This document shows positions 1 to 7,333 of a DNA stretch of 39,324 nt, piece by piece. Source of the DNA: Armatimonadetes bacterium UBA5352 (GTDB taxonomy: Bacteria > Armatimonadota > Zipacnadia > Zipacnadales > UBA5352); NCBI GenBank assembly GCA_002411015.1, contig DHPY01000054.1, forward strand, positions 1-39,324, read 5' to 3'. Each line of letters opens with the position of its first letter. Positions within the stretch are counted from its first letter, which is position 1. The translations under genes and the position numbers were made by a program. The notes under the pieces were generated by a model that did not search any database, was not told the DNA's origin, and saw nothing but the letters and a program-made list of their open reading frames with translations.

Positions 1-72
1 GACGCGCGACTCGCCCTTCGGCGGAGGCGGGTTGAGGAAGCCGTATTGTGTGGCGTCACGCTTGCAAACCAT
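1..72 (-). CDS. Start of an unrecognised gene running off the left edge
   Basis: An open minus-strand frame starts at ATG 72-70 and continues past position 1, giving 24 residues (MVCKRDATQYGFLN, then a proline run and KGESRV). A GGAG ribosome-binding site lies 8 bases upstream of the ATG, which is the main support. The frame is open further upstream to a TAG near 172-174, so a GTG start there cannot be excluded. It points the same way as the next gene and lies about 110 bases beyond that gene's stop. I do not recognise the protein and too little is visible to assign a family. Confidence 0.4.
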   Translation of the reverse strand, partial: MVCKRDATQYGFLNPPPPKGESRV

Positions 73-180
73 GAACGTTGCTCCGATGACAACTTGCACT
101 ATCACACGGACGCATGATTCCACGCAGACGGGCACGACACTTTCTTTCTGAACACAACCGGAGAGCCTGCCCTACGGGCT

Positions 181-1275
181 TCACAGGTCGTAGCGCAGGA
201 ACTGGTGCTCGCAGGGCGAGCCGTAGGCGGCCCAGATCGTCTGCGCCTGCACGTCGCCCACGAACGAGAGCAGCGTGATGGACGGCCGCTCGCCCTGCGT
301 GTGCACGCACACGCCCGTGGACTGGCCCGGGAAGTGCGAGCGCTGCGCCGCGTAGATGTCCGCGCGCGAGAGCGGCTTCGGGCGCCTGCCGAGGACCTCC
401 CATGCGCGGTGGCAGCGCGGATCCCTCTCCGCGCGCTCCGCCATCGTCATCCCGCCGAACTCCGGCGCGTGGTAGCTGTTGGAGTGCGTGATGTAGCCGT
501 CCTTCGGGCGCAGCACCGCTATATGCTCGGGCATCGTCTCGACGCAGCAGATCTCGCCGCCGAGGTCGCCGAGCGTGTAGTTCAGGCACGCCATCCGCTT
601 CGTGCGCTTGAGCATCTTGAGCGCCTCGGCCGTGCTCTCCTGCGCGAGGAGCATCCGTGCGGTGAAGCTGTAGGGGATGCCCGCGCCGGCCCAGTCCGGG
701 CCGCCGGCGGCGAACTCCGGCGCGGCACGGTAGGGCAGGAAGTTCGCGCCGACCGAGATGTTCTCGCTCAGGCCCGGCCGCCCGACGCTCCCCGCGATAG
801 CGAATGAGAGGAAACGCGCGCCATCGTCGGGCTGCCCGTGCAGCAGGACCATGTACGGCTGCCACCTGATCCACCAGTCCATGTTCCATGCCACGAGGCT
901 GGAGCCGTTGCGCTCGGCGGCGATGGTCGTGCACTCATCCACGATCGTGTTGATCGGGCGTTTGCGCATGCAGCCCTGCCACGAGTTCAGCTCCTGTGAG
1001 CAGCTAAGCCGGAAGACGTCCTCGAACGGAAGACCGCAGCCTTCAGCGATCCCCTCGACCTCCTCGATCAGTTCGGGCGCCTCGGCTTTCACGTGACTGA
1101 GCGCACCCTTCGCGACCTCGCGCGCTTCCTCGCGGTACTCCTCCGGCACCAGCATCGAGTCGAACGCCTTCGCGACGGAGCGGATCAGCTTCTTGCACTG
1201 GCGCCCGTACTGCACGCCCATCTCATGGCGCGAGCCGGACATCTCAACGACGGTGAAGCGGGTTGCTTCGCGCAT
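181..1275 (-). CDS. C45-family peptidase / isopenicillin-N acyltransferase-like hydrolase
   Basis: A 364-residue protein of the acyl-CoA:6-aminopenicillanic acid acyltransferase family (peptidase C45, Ntn-hydrolase fold). Members cleave themselves ahead of a cysteine that becomes the N-terminal nucleophile and then hydrolyse or transfer amide-linked acyl groups. The likely nucleophile is Cys115 in DECTTIAAE, followed by the family pattern ending SLVAWNMDW. The N-terminal part (VEMSGSRHEMGVQYG) also matches the family. The start is ATG 1275: GGAGGT lies 9 bases upstream, and longer frames begin in low-complexity arginine-rich sequence. No signal peptide is evident. The physiological substrate cannot be told from sequence. 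The gene stands alone, with rearranged sequence upstream. Confidence 0.85.
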   Translation of the reverse strand: MREATRFTVVEMSGSRHEMGVQYGRQCKKLIRSVAKAFDSMLVPEEYREEAREVAKGALSHVKAEAPELIEEVEGIAEGCGLPFEDVFRLSCSQELNSWQGCMRKRPINTIVDECTTIAAERNGSSLVAWNMDWWIRWQPYMVLLHGQPDDGARFLSFAIAGSVGRPGLSENISVGANFLPYRAAPEFAAGGPDWAGAGIPYSFTARMLLAQESTAEALKMLKRTKRMACLNYTLGDLGGEICCVETMPEHIAVLRPKDGYITHSNSYHAPEFGGMTMAERAERDPRCHRAWEVLGRRPKPLSRADIYAAQRSHFPGQSTGVCVHTQGERPSITLLSFVGDVQAQTIWAAYGSPCEHQFLRYDL

Positions 1276-1323
1276 TATCGTGTGACCTCCGTTCCGGCAG
1301 TTGCGGCTGACGGCTGTACGGCG

Positions 1324-1355
1324 ACCTCTCCCCCCAGCCCCCTCTCCGTTCCGGC
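1324..1355. repeat. C-rich intergenic repeat, copy 1
   Basis: ACCTCTCCCCCC, a short variable part, then CTCTCCGTTCCGGC. The same two blocks occur in the same order at 22021-22056. Both copies follow an ACGGCTG-type stretch. It has no reading frame of its own, and I take it as an interspersed non-coding repeat. Confidence 0.55.
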
Positions 1356-1600
1356 TATGCATTACGCACGTCTTGTCCGGCCTCGGGCGTTGTCGTTGTC
1401 GTGCGGAGGGGCCGCTCCGAGCCCGCCGTCGTTTGGCGGCACGAGGAGTGGGGCGCGTCAGCGCCTCAGGTTCCACCCCGGCCCACCGTATACCGATAGC
1501 CGCCTGCTCCAGTCCGCGAGCACCAGGCGCGGATCGCCGCGCAGCCCGTCCTCCGCGAGGAGCGGCTTCGCGCCGGCGCAGCCCTGCCCGAGGAAGTTGA

Positions 1601-1660
1601 TCGCGACCGAGGAGGTCGCGTACATCGTCGAGGACTCCGCGTCGAAGGTCCTCGTTGCGG
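1601..1660 (+). repeat. Duplicate of acyl-CoA synthetase segment 2361-2420
   Basis: 59 of 60 bases match 2361-2420 in the downstream gene, the part coding for residues around EEVAYIVEDSASKVLVA. Similarity stops sharply at both ends. The right end abuts the second duplicated segment, which comes from an earlier part of the same gene, so the order is swapped. Confidence 0.9.
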
Positions 1661-1713
1661 GCCCGAGCGCGCCGCGATCTTCTTCAGTGACCAGACGATC
1701 AGCTATGCGCAAC
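1661..1713 (+). repeat. Duplicate of acyl-CoA synthetase segment 2149-2201
   Basis: 51 of 53 bases match 2149-2201 (coding for PERPAIFFNDQTISYAQ in the intact gene). Here it follows the copy of 2361-2420 directly and is out of frame with it on the plus strand. Confidence 0.9.
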
Positions 1714-1821
1714 ACGGTCCTGCGGCCGGACATGGCGAACCCTCCGGTGACGAAGCCTTGCGCGGCCGCTTCGCCGCGGGAGGGATGGGGTCCTTCAAGC
1801 GAGCCCTCAGGCCGCCTCGTG

Positions 1822-1842
1822 CGACGGGCGTCCTGCCCGTCG
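1822..1842. repeat. Short hairpin repeat (5-base loop)
   Basis: Perfect 8-base arms CGACGGGC / GCCCGTCG around the loop GTCCT. One member of a window-wide family of hairpins with differing but complementary arms. Confidence 0.7.
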
Positions 1843-1869
1843 GCCGTCAGTCGTCCCGCAAGGTAAGCC

Positions 1870-1890
1870 GCACGGGCGTCCCGCCCGTGC
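1870..1890. repeat. Short hairpin repeat (5-base loop)
   Basis: Perfect 8-base arms GCACGGGC / GCCCGTGC around GTCCC, 27 bases after the previous member. The arms differ from that copy at paired positions, so the pairing is kept. Confidence 0.7.
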
Positions 1891-2068
1891 CACGGGAATG
1901 CTCCGCGGACGCGAGGTTGGGCCGGCGACGCTGCAGCGCGAAGGCGTGCCACTCCCGTGCATGACCAACTGCTGGGGTCCGGGCGCGAGTTCCTGTGGGG
2001 TTGAGGAACTTCGCTGATCTCAGGCCTGGCAGGTCTTGAGGCGACGCCTGGCGAATGATCGGCCATCA

Positions 2069-2088
2069 TCCCGCCGGCGCCGGCGGGA
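2069..2088. promoter_or_regulatory. 20-base perfect palindrome before the acyl-CoA synthetase
   Basis: TCCCGCCGGC / GCCGGCGGGA is fully self-complementary and ends 3 bases before the GGAGGG ribosome-binding site at 2092-2097. It could be a regulator-binding site or an mRNA structure that affects translation. No T-tract follows, so it is not a classical terminator. Function is inference. Confidence 0.35.
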
Positions 2089-2104
2089 CATGGAGGGCCT
2101 GCCG

Positions 2105-3616
2105 ATGGACTCGATCCCCGTTGTACTTCAGCAGACAGCCGCGCGCGTGCCCGAGCGCCCCGCGATCTTCTTCAATGACCAGACGATCAGCTATGCGCAA
2201 CTTGCGGCCACCGTCGAGCGGGTCGCGGCGGGGCTTGCGAAGCTCGGCGTGGGCCGAGGCGAGCGCGTGGCGTTGCTGCTGCCGAACTGCCCGCAGTTCG
2301 TCTACGCGTACATAGCGGCGGCTCGCCTGGGGGCCATGGCCGTCCCGATGAACCCGATCCTCGCGCCCGAGGAGGTCGCGTACATCGTCGAGGACTCCGC
2401 GTCGAAGGTCCTCGTTGCGGTGGAGCGCACCGCCCCACTCGCGCTGGCGATGGGGGAGCGGTGTGCATGCGTGGAGCACGTGGTGGTGGCGGCTGAGGAG
2501 ATACCGGAGGGCGCGCTGGACTTCCGCGCGCTGGTCGTGGAGGACACCTCCGCCCTTCCTGAGCCGCCGGGCGCGGAGGAGCTCGCATGCCTCCAGTATA
2601 CCTCCGGCACCACCGGCCGCCCTCGCGGCGCGATGCTCACCCATGCGAACCTGCTCGCGGACGCGGCTGCAAGCGCTGAGGCGGTGCATATGGCTGAGGG
2701 CGACGTCTTCCTCTCAGTCCTGCCGCTCTTCCACGTCTTCGGCGCCACAGTCACAATGATCATCCCGATCACGCTTGGCGCCGCGAGCGCGCACCTTCCG
2801 CGCTTCGAGCCTCTGGCGGTGCTCGAGACGATCCAGCGAGCGGGCGTGACGATCTTCTGCGGCGTGCCATCCATGTTCGCGGTGCTCGCCGCGCTCAGAG
2901 GCCCTCAGGGACCCGACCTCTCGACCCTCCGCCTGTGCATCTCCGGCGGCGCCGCGCTCCCGCTCGACCTCACTCCGATCATCGAGGAGCGCTACGACAC
3001 TACGCTGCTGGAGGGCTACGGTCCGACGGAGGCCTCACCGGTCGTGAGCTGCAACCGCACGCGCGAGAGCCGCAAGACCGGCTCGGTCGGGCCGCCGCTG
3101 CCGGGGCTGCACGTGCAGATCCGCGACGAGGAGGGCCGCGAGGTCAAGGTGGGGGAGATCGGCGAGATCTGCGCGTTCGGCCCCACCATCATGCGCGGCT
3201 ACTGGAACGATGCGGAGAAGACTGCCGCAGCCATCCGCGACGGCTGGCTCTACACCGGGGACCTCGGGCACGTGGACGCTGATGGCTACATCTACATCGT
3301 GGACCGCAAGACCGACATGATCATCGTGGGCGGGCTCAACGTCTACCCCCGCGAGGTCGAGGACGTGATCCGGCTCCTCCGACAGGTGCGCGACGTGGCG
3401 GTCGTCGGCTCGACCTCAAAGCTCTGCGGGGAGACGGTGGCTGCTTTCGTCGAGCTCCACGAACGCGAGAGCCTCGATCAGCGCCAGATCATTGAGCACT
3501 GCAGCGAGTACCTCGCGCGCTACAAGGTCCCCCGCAGTGTGCGTTTCCTGCAGGAGCTCCCGCGCTCGGCCACCGGGAAGATACTCAAGCGAGAGCTGCG
3601 GGCGCGTTTCGGCTAG
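2105..3616 (+). CDS. Long-chain fatty-acid--CoA ligase (AMP-forming acyl-CoA synthetase)
   Basis: A 503-residue, full-length member of the ANL adenylating enzymes. It would activate a carboxylic acid with ATP to an acyl-adenylate and then to acyl-CoA. Visible motifs: the P-loop YTSGTTGRPRG (165-175), GYGPTEAS (304-311), YTGD (383-386) with RKTD at 401-404 at the domain hinge, and the C-terminal ATGKILK with catalytic Lys492. The start ATG 2105 has GGAGGG 7 bases upstream; the frame is open further upstream but only through arginine-rich repeat sequence. FadD-like long- or medium-chain acids are the likely substrates, but 4-coumarate-ligase-like specificity is possible. Two segments of this gene are duplicated in shuffled order about 0.5-0.8 kb upstream. 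No partner beta-oxidation genes lie nearby. Confidence 0.88.
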   Translation: MDSIPVVLQQTAARVPERPAIFFNDQTISYAQLAATVERVAAGLAKLGVGRGERVALLLPNCPQFVYAYIAAARLGAMAVPMNPILAPEEVAYIVEDSASKVLVAVERTAPLALAMGERCACVEHVVVAAEEIPEGALDFRALVVEDTSALPEPPGAEELACLQYTSGTTGRPRGAMLTHANLLADAAASAEAVHMAEGDVFLSVLPLFHVFGATVTMIIPITLGAASAHLPRFEPLAVLETIQRAGVTIFCGVPSMFAVLAALRGPQGPDLSTLRLCISGGAALPLDLTPIIEERYDTTLLEGYGPTEASPVVSCNRTRESRKTGSVGPPLPGLHVQIRDEEGREVKVGEIGEICAFGPTIMRGYWNDAEKTAAAIRDGWLYTGDLGHVDADGYIYIVDRKTDMIIVGGLNVYPREVEDVIRLLRQVRDVAVVGSTSKLCGETVAAFVELHERESLDQRQIIEHCSEYLARYKVPRSVRFLQELPRSATGKILKRELRARFG

Positions 3617-3646
3617 ATCGGGCGATGAAGAGCGACAGGTGTAGCG

Positions 3647-3856
3647 ATGATGCGCGTTCCCGTGCTGCTCGCCGTGCTGCTGGCCCTGGCTGCACTGCCC
3701 GCCTCGGCCGAGCTTGCGCTGCCGGTGCAGATCGACGCCGGCGCTGACGATCAGGAGCTTTGTGAGGGCTTTCTGCCACTCGCGGGGCAGACTTACGATG
3801 CCGGGCGCAGGTACGGCAGGATGCGCCGGAGGAGCCAGGTGGCCAGCCGTCTGGAG
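3647..3856 (+). pseudogene. Remnant of a secreted-protein gene (signal peptide only)
   Basis: ATGATGCGC at 3647 opens a frame with a convincing signal peptide (hydrophobic LLAVLLALAAL, cleavage likely after PASA). About 15 residues of plausible mature sequence (ELALPVQIDAGADD) follow. The translation then becomes arginine-rich and unconvincing, enters a hairpin repeat at 3843-3886, and would run antisense into the tRNA nucleotidyltransferase gene that ends at 3941. I read it as the 5' end of a decayed or truncated gene. The ribosome-binding site is weak. A short functional secreted peptide cannot be excluded. Confidence 0.35.
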
Positions 3857-3886
3857 GGGCGGGATTACACTCCCGCCCGTGGCTGG
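3843..3886. repeat. Nested hairpin between convergent genes
   Basis: Inner arms GGGCGGGA / TCCCGCCC (3857-3864, 3871-3878) enclose TTACAC; outer arms CCAGCC / GGCTGG (3843-3848, 3881-3886) extend the stem. It sits between the convergent acyl-CoA synthetase (stop 3616) and tRNA nucleotidyltransferase (stop 3941), so it might end transcription from either side, although no T-tract is present. Confidence 0.55.
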
Positions 3887-3940
3887 AGGAGCCTGATCGC
3901 CCCTCCAAACGACCGGGCTACGACGTGCGGCCGCAGTGGG

Positions 3941-5428
3941 CTACTGCTCCATGTCGTGAAGGAGCCGGCGTGCGAGGGCCAGGGCCTCCTGCCGGGTGCT
4001 GACCTCGCCGTCCTCCTGCGCCTCATGCACTGCGTCGAGGAGTTCGCCGAGGAGCGGGCCCGGCTCCAGCGCGAGTTCCTGCATGAGGTCATTGCCATCC
4101 ACCAGCGGCGGGTGTGCGCGCATCTCCCGCAGCCACGCAACGTAGCGCACGAGCATGCCATCGAAGAGGTCGTAGAGCCGCCCGCGCTGCTCGATGCGGC
4201 TGGATGGTCCGCGGCAGGCTGAGCGGTCGGCGACGGAGAGCAGCAGCAGGCCGATCGCCGCGGGCTCTGCGTCGCGCATCAGCCGGCGGATCGCCCGCAG
4301 CGTGATGACGCTGCCGATCTCCCGGCCCTCCTGCTCCGCCCGCAACGCCGCGCTGGCAAGCTCCAGCGGCCGCAGATGCAGGCGGACCATCCGCACCACC
4401 TGCCGGCGCAGGAGCATCGGCAGGCGCCAGTGCCGCGCGTAGTCGACGAAAGTCAGCGCGCTCTCGTCTGCGTGGCCGAGGAAGCGGATGTGGCCGCCCT
4501 CGTGCGTGATGCACTCCGGCTTGCCGACATCGTGGAAGAGCGTCGCGAGACGGACGGCGGCGCGGTTTTGCGGATCGCGCAGCCACACCCGGACCGCGTC
4601 CGCGCTGCGCGGGAAGAACAGGTCAGGCTCGTTGATCGCCCGCTCGACCTCGTGCACCGCGAGCAGCGTGTGGCCGAGCACGTCGAGGTGGTGGAAGCCG
4701 CCCTGCTCAACGCCGCGCATCGCCTGGAGCGCGGGGATCAGCGCATCGAGCGCGCCGAGCCCCTCGGCCTCCTGCAGCGCATCGGCCGCGTGGCGCGCGC
4801 TGAAGAGCTTCAGCATCTCCTGGCCGATGCGCTCGCCCGCCACCTCCTGCACGCGCGGCGCAAGCTCCGCCAGCCACTGCCCGGTCTGCGGCTCGATGGC
4901 GAAGTGAAGCTGTGCGGCGAAGCGGAAGCCGCGCAGCACGCGGAGGGGATCGCTCTCGAGCACCTCCCGGGCGGGGGCGGTGATGCGGGACCCGCGGAGG
5001 TCGCCGAGGCCGCCGGTGGGGTCCACGATGGTCTCCGCGCCACGGATGTCCCAGGCGAGGGCGTTGATCGTGAAGTCGCGCAGTCGCAGGTCCGCCTCGA
5101 TGGTGGGCGCGCGCAGCTCAACGAAGTCGAGGAAGCCGCTCGGGTCGCCGGGGCGTGAGATGACGCGGATGGTCGGGTGGTCCTCGTGCAGCACGACCGC
5201 GCGCAGGCTATGCTCGCGAGCGAACCTCTCCGCCAGGGCGATCACGCCGCGGCCGGCGAGGTCCCAGTCGTAGACCTTGCGGCCGAGGAGCACATCGCGG
5301 ACCGCGCCGCCTACGACGTAGAGCTCATAGCCGCGCTCGATGGAGACCGAGGTGACGGCGTCGTGCAGGGGCGCCGCCATCCATGCGCGCCGCAGCGCTC
5401 GCGCAGGCTCCTCGGCGACCCGGGGCAT
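3941..5428 (-). CDS. tRNA nucleotidyltransferase with HD domain; probable CC-adding enzyme
   Basis: A 495-residue class II nucleotidyltransferase of the CCA-adding / poly(A) polymerase family. Order: head with VVGGAVRD (38-45) and metal-binding DWD (54-56), motif RDFTINA (117-123), DPTGG (136-140), SDPLRVLRGFRF (159-170), then a C-terminal HD phosphohydrolase domain (LFHDVGK, HD at 299-300). The stretch between the third acidic strand (LDF, 100-102) and RDFTINA is about 14 residues shorter than in the other tRNA nucleotidyltransferase of this window (11571-12830). Loss of this flexible loop is the known hallmark of enzymes that add only CC, so I infer CC addition with the HD domain possibly trimming damaged 3' ends. 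The start ATG has GGAGG 9 bases upstream, within the end of rluB; only 2 bases separate the two genes. Confidence 0.85.
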   Translation of the reverse strand: MPRVAEEPARALRRAWMAAPLHDAVTSVSIERGYELYVVGGAVRDVLLGRKVYDWDLAGRGVIALAERFAREHSLRAVVLHEDHPTIRVISRPGDPSGFLDFVELRAPTIEADLRLRDFTINALAWDIRGAETIVDPTGGLGDLRGSRITAPAREVLESDPLRVLRGFRFAAQLHFAIEPQTGQWLAELAPRVQEVAGERIGQEMLKLFSARHAADALQEAEGLGALDALIPALQAMRGVEQGGFHHLDVLGHTLLAVHEVERAINEPDLFFPRSADAVRVWLRDPQNRAAVRLATLFHDVGKPECITHEGGHIRFLGHADESALTFVDYARHWRLPMLLRRQVVRMVRLHLRPLELASAALRAEQEGREIGSVITLRAIRRLMRDAEPAAIGLLLLSVADRSACRGPSSRIEQRGRLYDLFDGMLVRYVAWLREMRAHPPLVDGNDLMQELALEPGPLLGELLDAVHEAQEDGEVSTRQEALALARRLLHDMEQ

Positions 5429-5430
5429 GG

Positions 5431-6165
5431 TCAGCCGCCTCCGGGAGGCAGGCCGGCGGCCTCGCGGAGCGCCTGGAGCTGGCCGCGGCTGAGCTTGCGC
5501 ACCTCGCCGAGGGAGAGCTCACCGAGGCGGATCGGGCCGACGGCCACGCGCTTGAGGCGCCGCACGGGGTGGCCGATCTTCTCACACATGCGGCGGATCT
5601 GGCGGTTGCGGCCCTCGCTGATGATGATGCGCAGGCGCGACTCGCCGGCGCCCTGCGACAGCGCCATCACCTCGGCGGGCTGCGTCTTCCCGTCCTCCAG
5701 CTCGATGCCGGAGCGAAGGCGCCGCAGTCTGGTCTCGGACGGCACCCCCTCGACATCGGCAAGATACTCCTTTGGAATGTGATGCTTCGGGTGCAGGAGG
5801 CGCTGGGTGAGGTCGCCGTCGTCTGTGAGCAGCAGCAGGCCGGTCGAGTCCAGATCGAGGCGGCCGACCGGGTAGACGCGATCGCGTGCCCCGGCGGGAA
5901 TGAGATCCATCACCGTGGGGCGGCCCTGCGGATCGTCGCGGGTGGTGACGTAGCCCGGGGGCTTGTTGAGCACGAGGTAGGTGTGCTCGTCCGGGAGCTT
6001 GACACGGCGGCCATCCACGCGTATGTCATCGGTGGGGGAGGCTTTCGCCCCGAGCTCGCGCACGGTGCTGCCGTTGACACTCACCCGCCCCCCGCGGATG
6101 AGTTCCTCGCAGCTTCGCCGGCTACCCAGCCCTGCGCGCGCCAGGAGCTTCTGAAGTCGCTCCAT
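5431..6165 (-). CDS. rluB: Ribosomal large-subunit pseudouridine synthase, RluB/RsuA family
   Basis: A 244-residue enzyme that isomerises a uridine of rRNA (by family, helix 90 region of 23S rRNA). An N-terminal S4 RNA-binding domain (MERLQKLLARAGLGSRR onward, about 1-60) is followed by the catalytic domain with LNKPPGYVTT and GRLDLDSTGLLLLT, whose Asp104 is the expected nucleophile; ISEGRNRQIRRM is the usual C-terminal motif. The start is ATG 6165, where the S4 domain begins and GGGAG lies 9 bases upstream. Upstream in-frame sequence is only the antisense frame of the carboxypeptidase gene. It overlaps the carboxypeptidase 3' end by 44 bases. RluB-type is the best match by genomic context; RsuA/RluE/RluF-type cannot be excluded. 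Confidence 0.88.
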   Translation of the reverse strand: MERLQKLLARAGLGSRRSCEELIRGGRVSVNGSTVRELGAKASPTDDIRVDGRRVKLPDEHTYLVLNKPPGYVTTRDDPQGRPTVMDLIPAGARDRVYPVGRLDLDSTGLLLLTDDGDLTQRLLHPKHHIPKEYLADVEGVPSETRLRRLRSGIELEDGKTQPAEVMALSQGAGESRLRIIISEGRNRQIRRMCEKIGHPVRRLKRVAVGPIRLGELSLGEVRKLSRGQLQALREAAGLPPGGG

Positions 6166-7333
6166 GCACCAACACTCCCACAGCCAGCGCCACGATGACG
6201 GCCAGCGCAAGCATGTAACGTCTGTCCCCAGTGACAAGCGCCCAGAGTGAGCCACGGACCCCCTCGGTGGCAGTGAGGTCCACCACCCGTTGCGTGCCAT
6301 CAGGCATGAGAACCGCCAGGCTCCCGACGACATCGCCCGCCGCGATGGGCGCGCGCGCGACCGACTGCACGAGCTCCGGCTCCTGGAACTCACCGCGCGG
6401 CACGACCGCGATCACGTCCTCCGCCGCGCGTGCCCGCACGGTCTCCCGCACACCGCCGCGGACCTCAACCGTCGCCTCGGTGAGTTCCGTGGAGACAAGC
6501 GCCACCTTCAGGAAGCTCTCATATCCCCACTCAAGGAGCTTTCGCGCCTCGACCCACGGCTCCCTGTCACATCCGAGAACGATCGCGATCAGCCGCCAAC
6601 CATCCACGTATGCGCTGGCGGCGAGGCAGTTGCCGGCCTGGCGGGTGTAGCCGGTCTTGATGCCGTCCGCCTCCGGCCACTGCGCGAGCAGGCGGTTGCG
6701 GTTGCGGAGGGTCCTTTCGTAGGGGCGGCCGGGCCACGGCACGGTCGCCTCCCGCGTGGAGACGATCGCGCGCAGCTCGGGGCGGTTCATCACCGCGACC
6801 GCGAGCAGCGCGAGATCATGAGCCGTGGAGTAGTGCCCCTCCTCGTGGAGGCCATGCGGGTTCTGGAACTGCGTGTTGGTCATCCCAAGCTCGCGGGCCC
6901 GCTCGTTCATCCGCTGCACAAAGGCCTCAACGGAGCCGCTGACCGCCTCCGCGCAGGCGGTGGCGGCGTCGTTGGCGGAGGACAGCAGCACGCCGGTGAG
7001 CAGGTGCTCGAGGCTGATCTCCTCGCCAGCGGCGAGGTTCATCGTGGTCTCGCCCACCCTGGTCGGTCCTGAGCCAACGGTGACGGTCCTGCGCAGATCG
7101 CCCGACTCGGCGACCAGCAGTGCCGTCATCATCTTCGTGAGACTGGCCATGAACCGCCGCTGGTCGGCGTCTTTCTCGAGGAGGATCTGCCCGGTCTCCG
7201 GGTCGATAAGCACCGCGGAGCCGCAGCTAACGTCCGGCGGTGAGGGAGCGTCGGCCTCGGCGGACATGGCGAGGCCGAAGCAGAGCGCTGCCACGACGAG
7301 CGGGACGATCCGATGCATGGCTGCAGCCGTCAT
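6122..7333 (-). CDS. D-alanyl-D-alanine carboxypeptidase (penicillin-binding protein 5/6 family, S11)
   Basis: A 403-residue exported enzyme that removes the terminal D-Ala from peptidoglycan stem peptides. A signal peptide covers about residues 1-28 (LVVAALCFGLAMSAEA). The three active-site motifs are present: SLTK (64-67), SAN (119-121) and KTG (226-228). A C-terminal beta-rich domain follows, and a hydrophobic helix near 376-392 (LALAVIVALAVGVLV) is likely to hold the protein in the membrane, where DacA/DacF types use an amphipathic helix. The ATG overlaps the scpB stop codon (ATGA). A second ATG five codons on would still keep the signal peptide. Placement directly after scpA-scpB resembles Firmicute-type gene order. 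Confidence 0.92.
   Translation of the reverse strand: MTAAAMHRIVPLVVAALCFGLAMSAEADAPSPPDVSCGSAVLIDPETGQILLEKDADQRRFMASLTKMMTALLVAESGDLRRTVTVGSGPTRVGETTMNLAAGEEISLEHLLTGVLLSSANDAATACAEAVSGSVEAFVQRMNERARELGMTNTQFQNPHGLHEEGHYSTAHDLALLAVAVMNRPELRAIVSTREATVPWPGRPYERTLRNRNRLLAQWPEADGIKTGYTRQAGNCLAASAYVDGWRLIAIVLGCDREPWVEARKLLEWGYESFLKVALVSTELTEATVEVRGGVRETVRARAAEDVIAVVPRGEFQEPELVQSVARAPIAAGDVVGSLAVLMPDGTQRVVDLTATEGVRGSLWALVTGDRRYMLALAVIVALAVGVLVHGATSEAPGARRAG

Larger units (their letters stand above)
1458..1733 (-). pseudogene. Chimeric ORF: gene start and end joined by antisense acyl-CoA synthetase fragments
   Basis: A minus-strand frame of 91 residues opens at ATG 1733-1731. It has a strong ribosome-binding site (GGAGGG at 1745-1740, 6-base spacer) and reads MSGRRTV. 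It then crosses 113 bases (1713-1601) that are the antisense of two pieces of the downstream acyl-CoA synthetase gene, and continues without a stop into about 48 codons (INFLGQGCAG ... YGGPGWNLRR) ending at TGA 1460-1458. The final part has the G/C-rich third positions of real genes here. The ends look like the true ends of one gene whose middle has been replaced. I do not recognise the original family. It could be a pseudogene, a new chimeric gene or an assembly error. Confidence 0.45.
1276..2104. other. Rearranged, repeat-rich intergenic region
   Basis: This 829-base interval separates the C45 peptidase gene from the acyl-CoA synthetase. From left to right it holds: a C-rich repeat at 1324-1355, also found near 22021; a minus-strand chimeric frame (1458-1733) enclosing two fragments copied from the synthetase gene; two short hairpin repeats (1822-1842 and 1870-1890); and a 20-base perfect palindrome (2069-2088) just before the synthetase ribosome-binding site. 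I saw no convincing sigma-70 promoter for either flanking gene. Confidence 0.6.

Noticed and set aside
56..934. Long minus-strand frame overlapping the C45 peptidase gene, rich in Arg and Ala
   Set aside because: It is a shadow of the peptidase gene in another frame: low-complexity composition, no ribosome-binding site, no family motifs.
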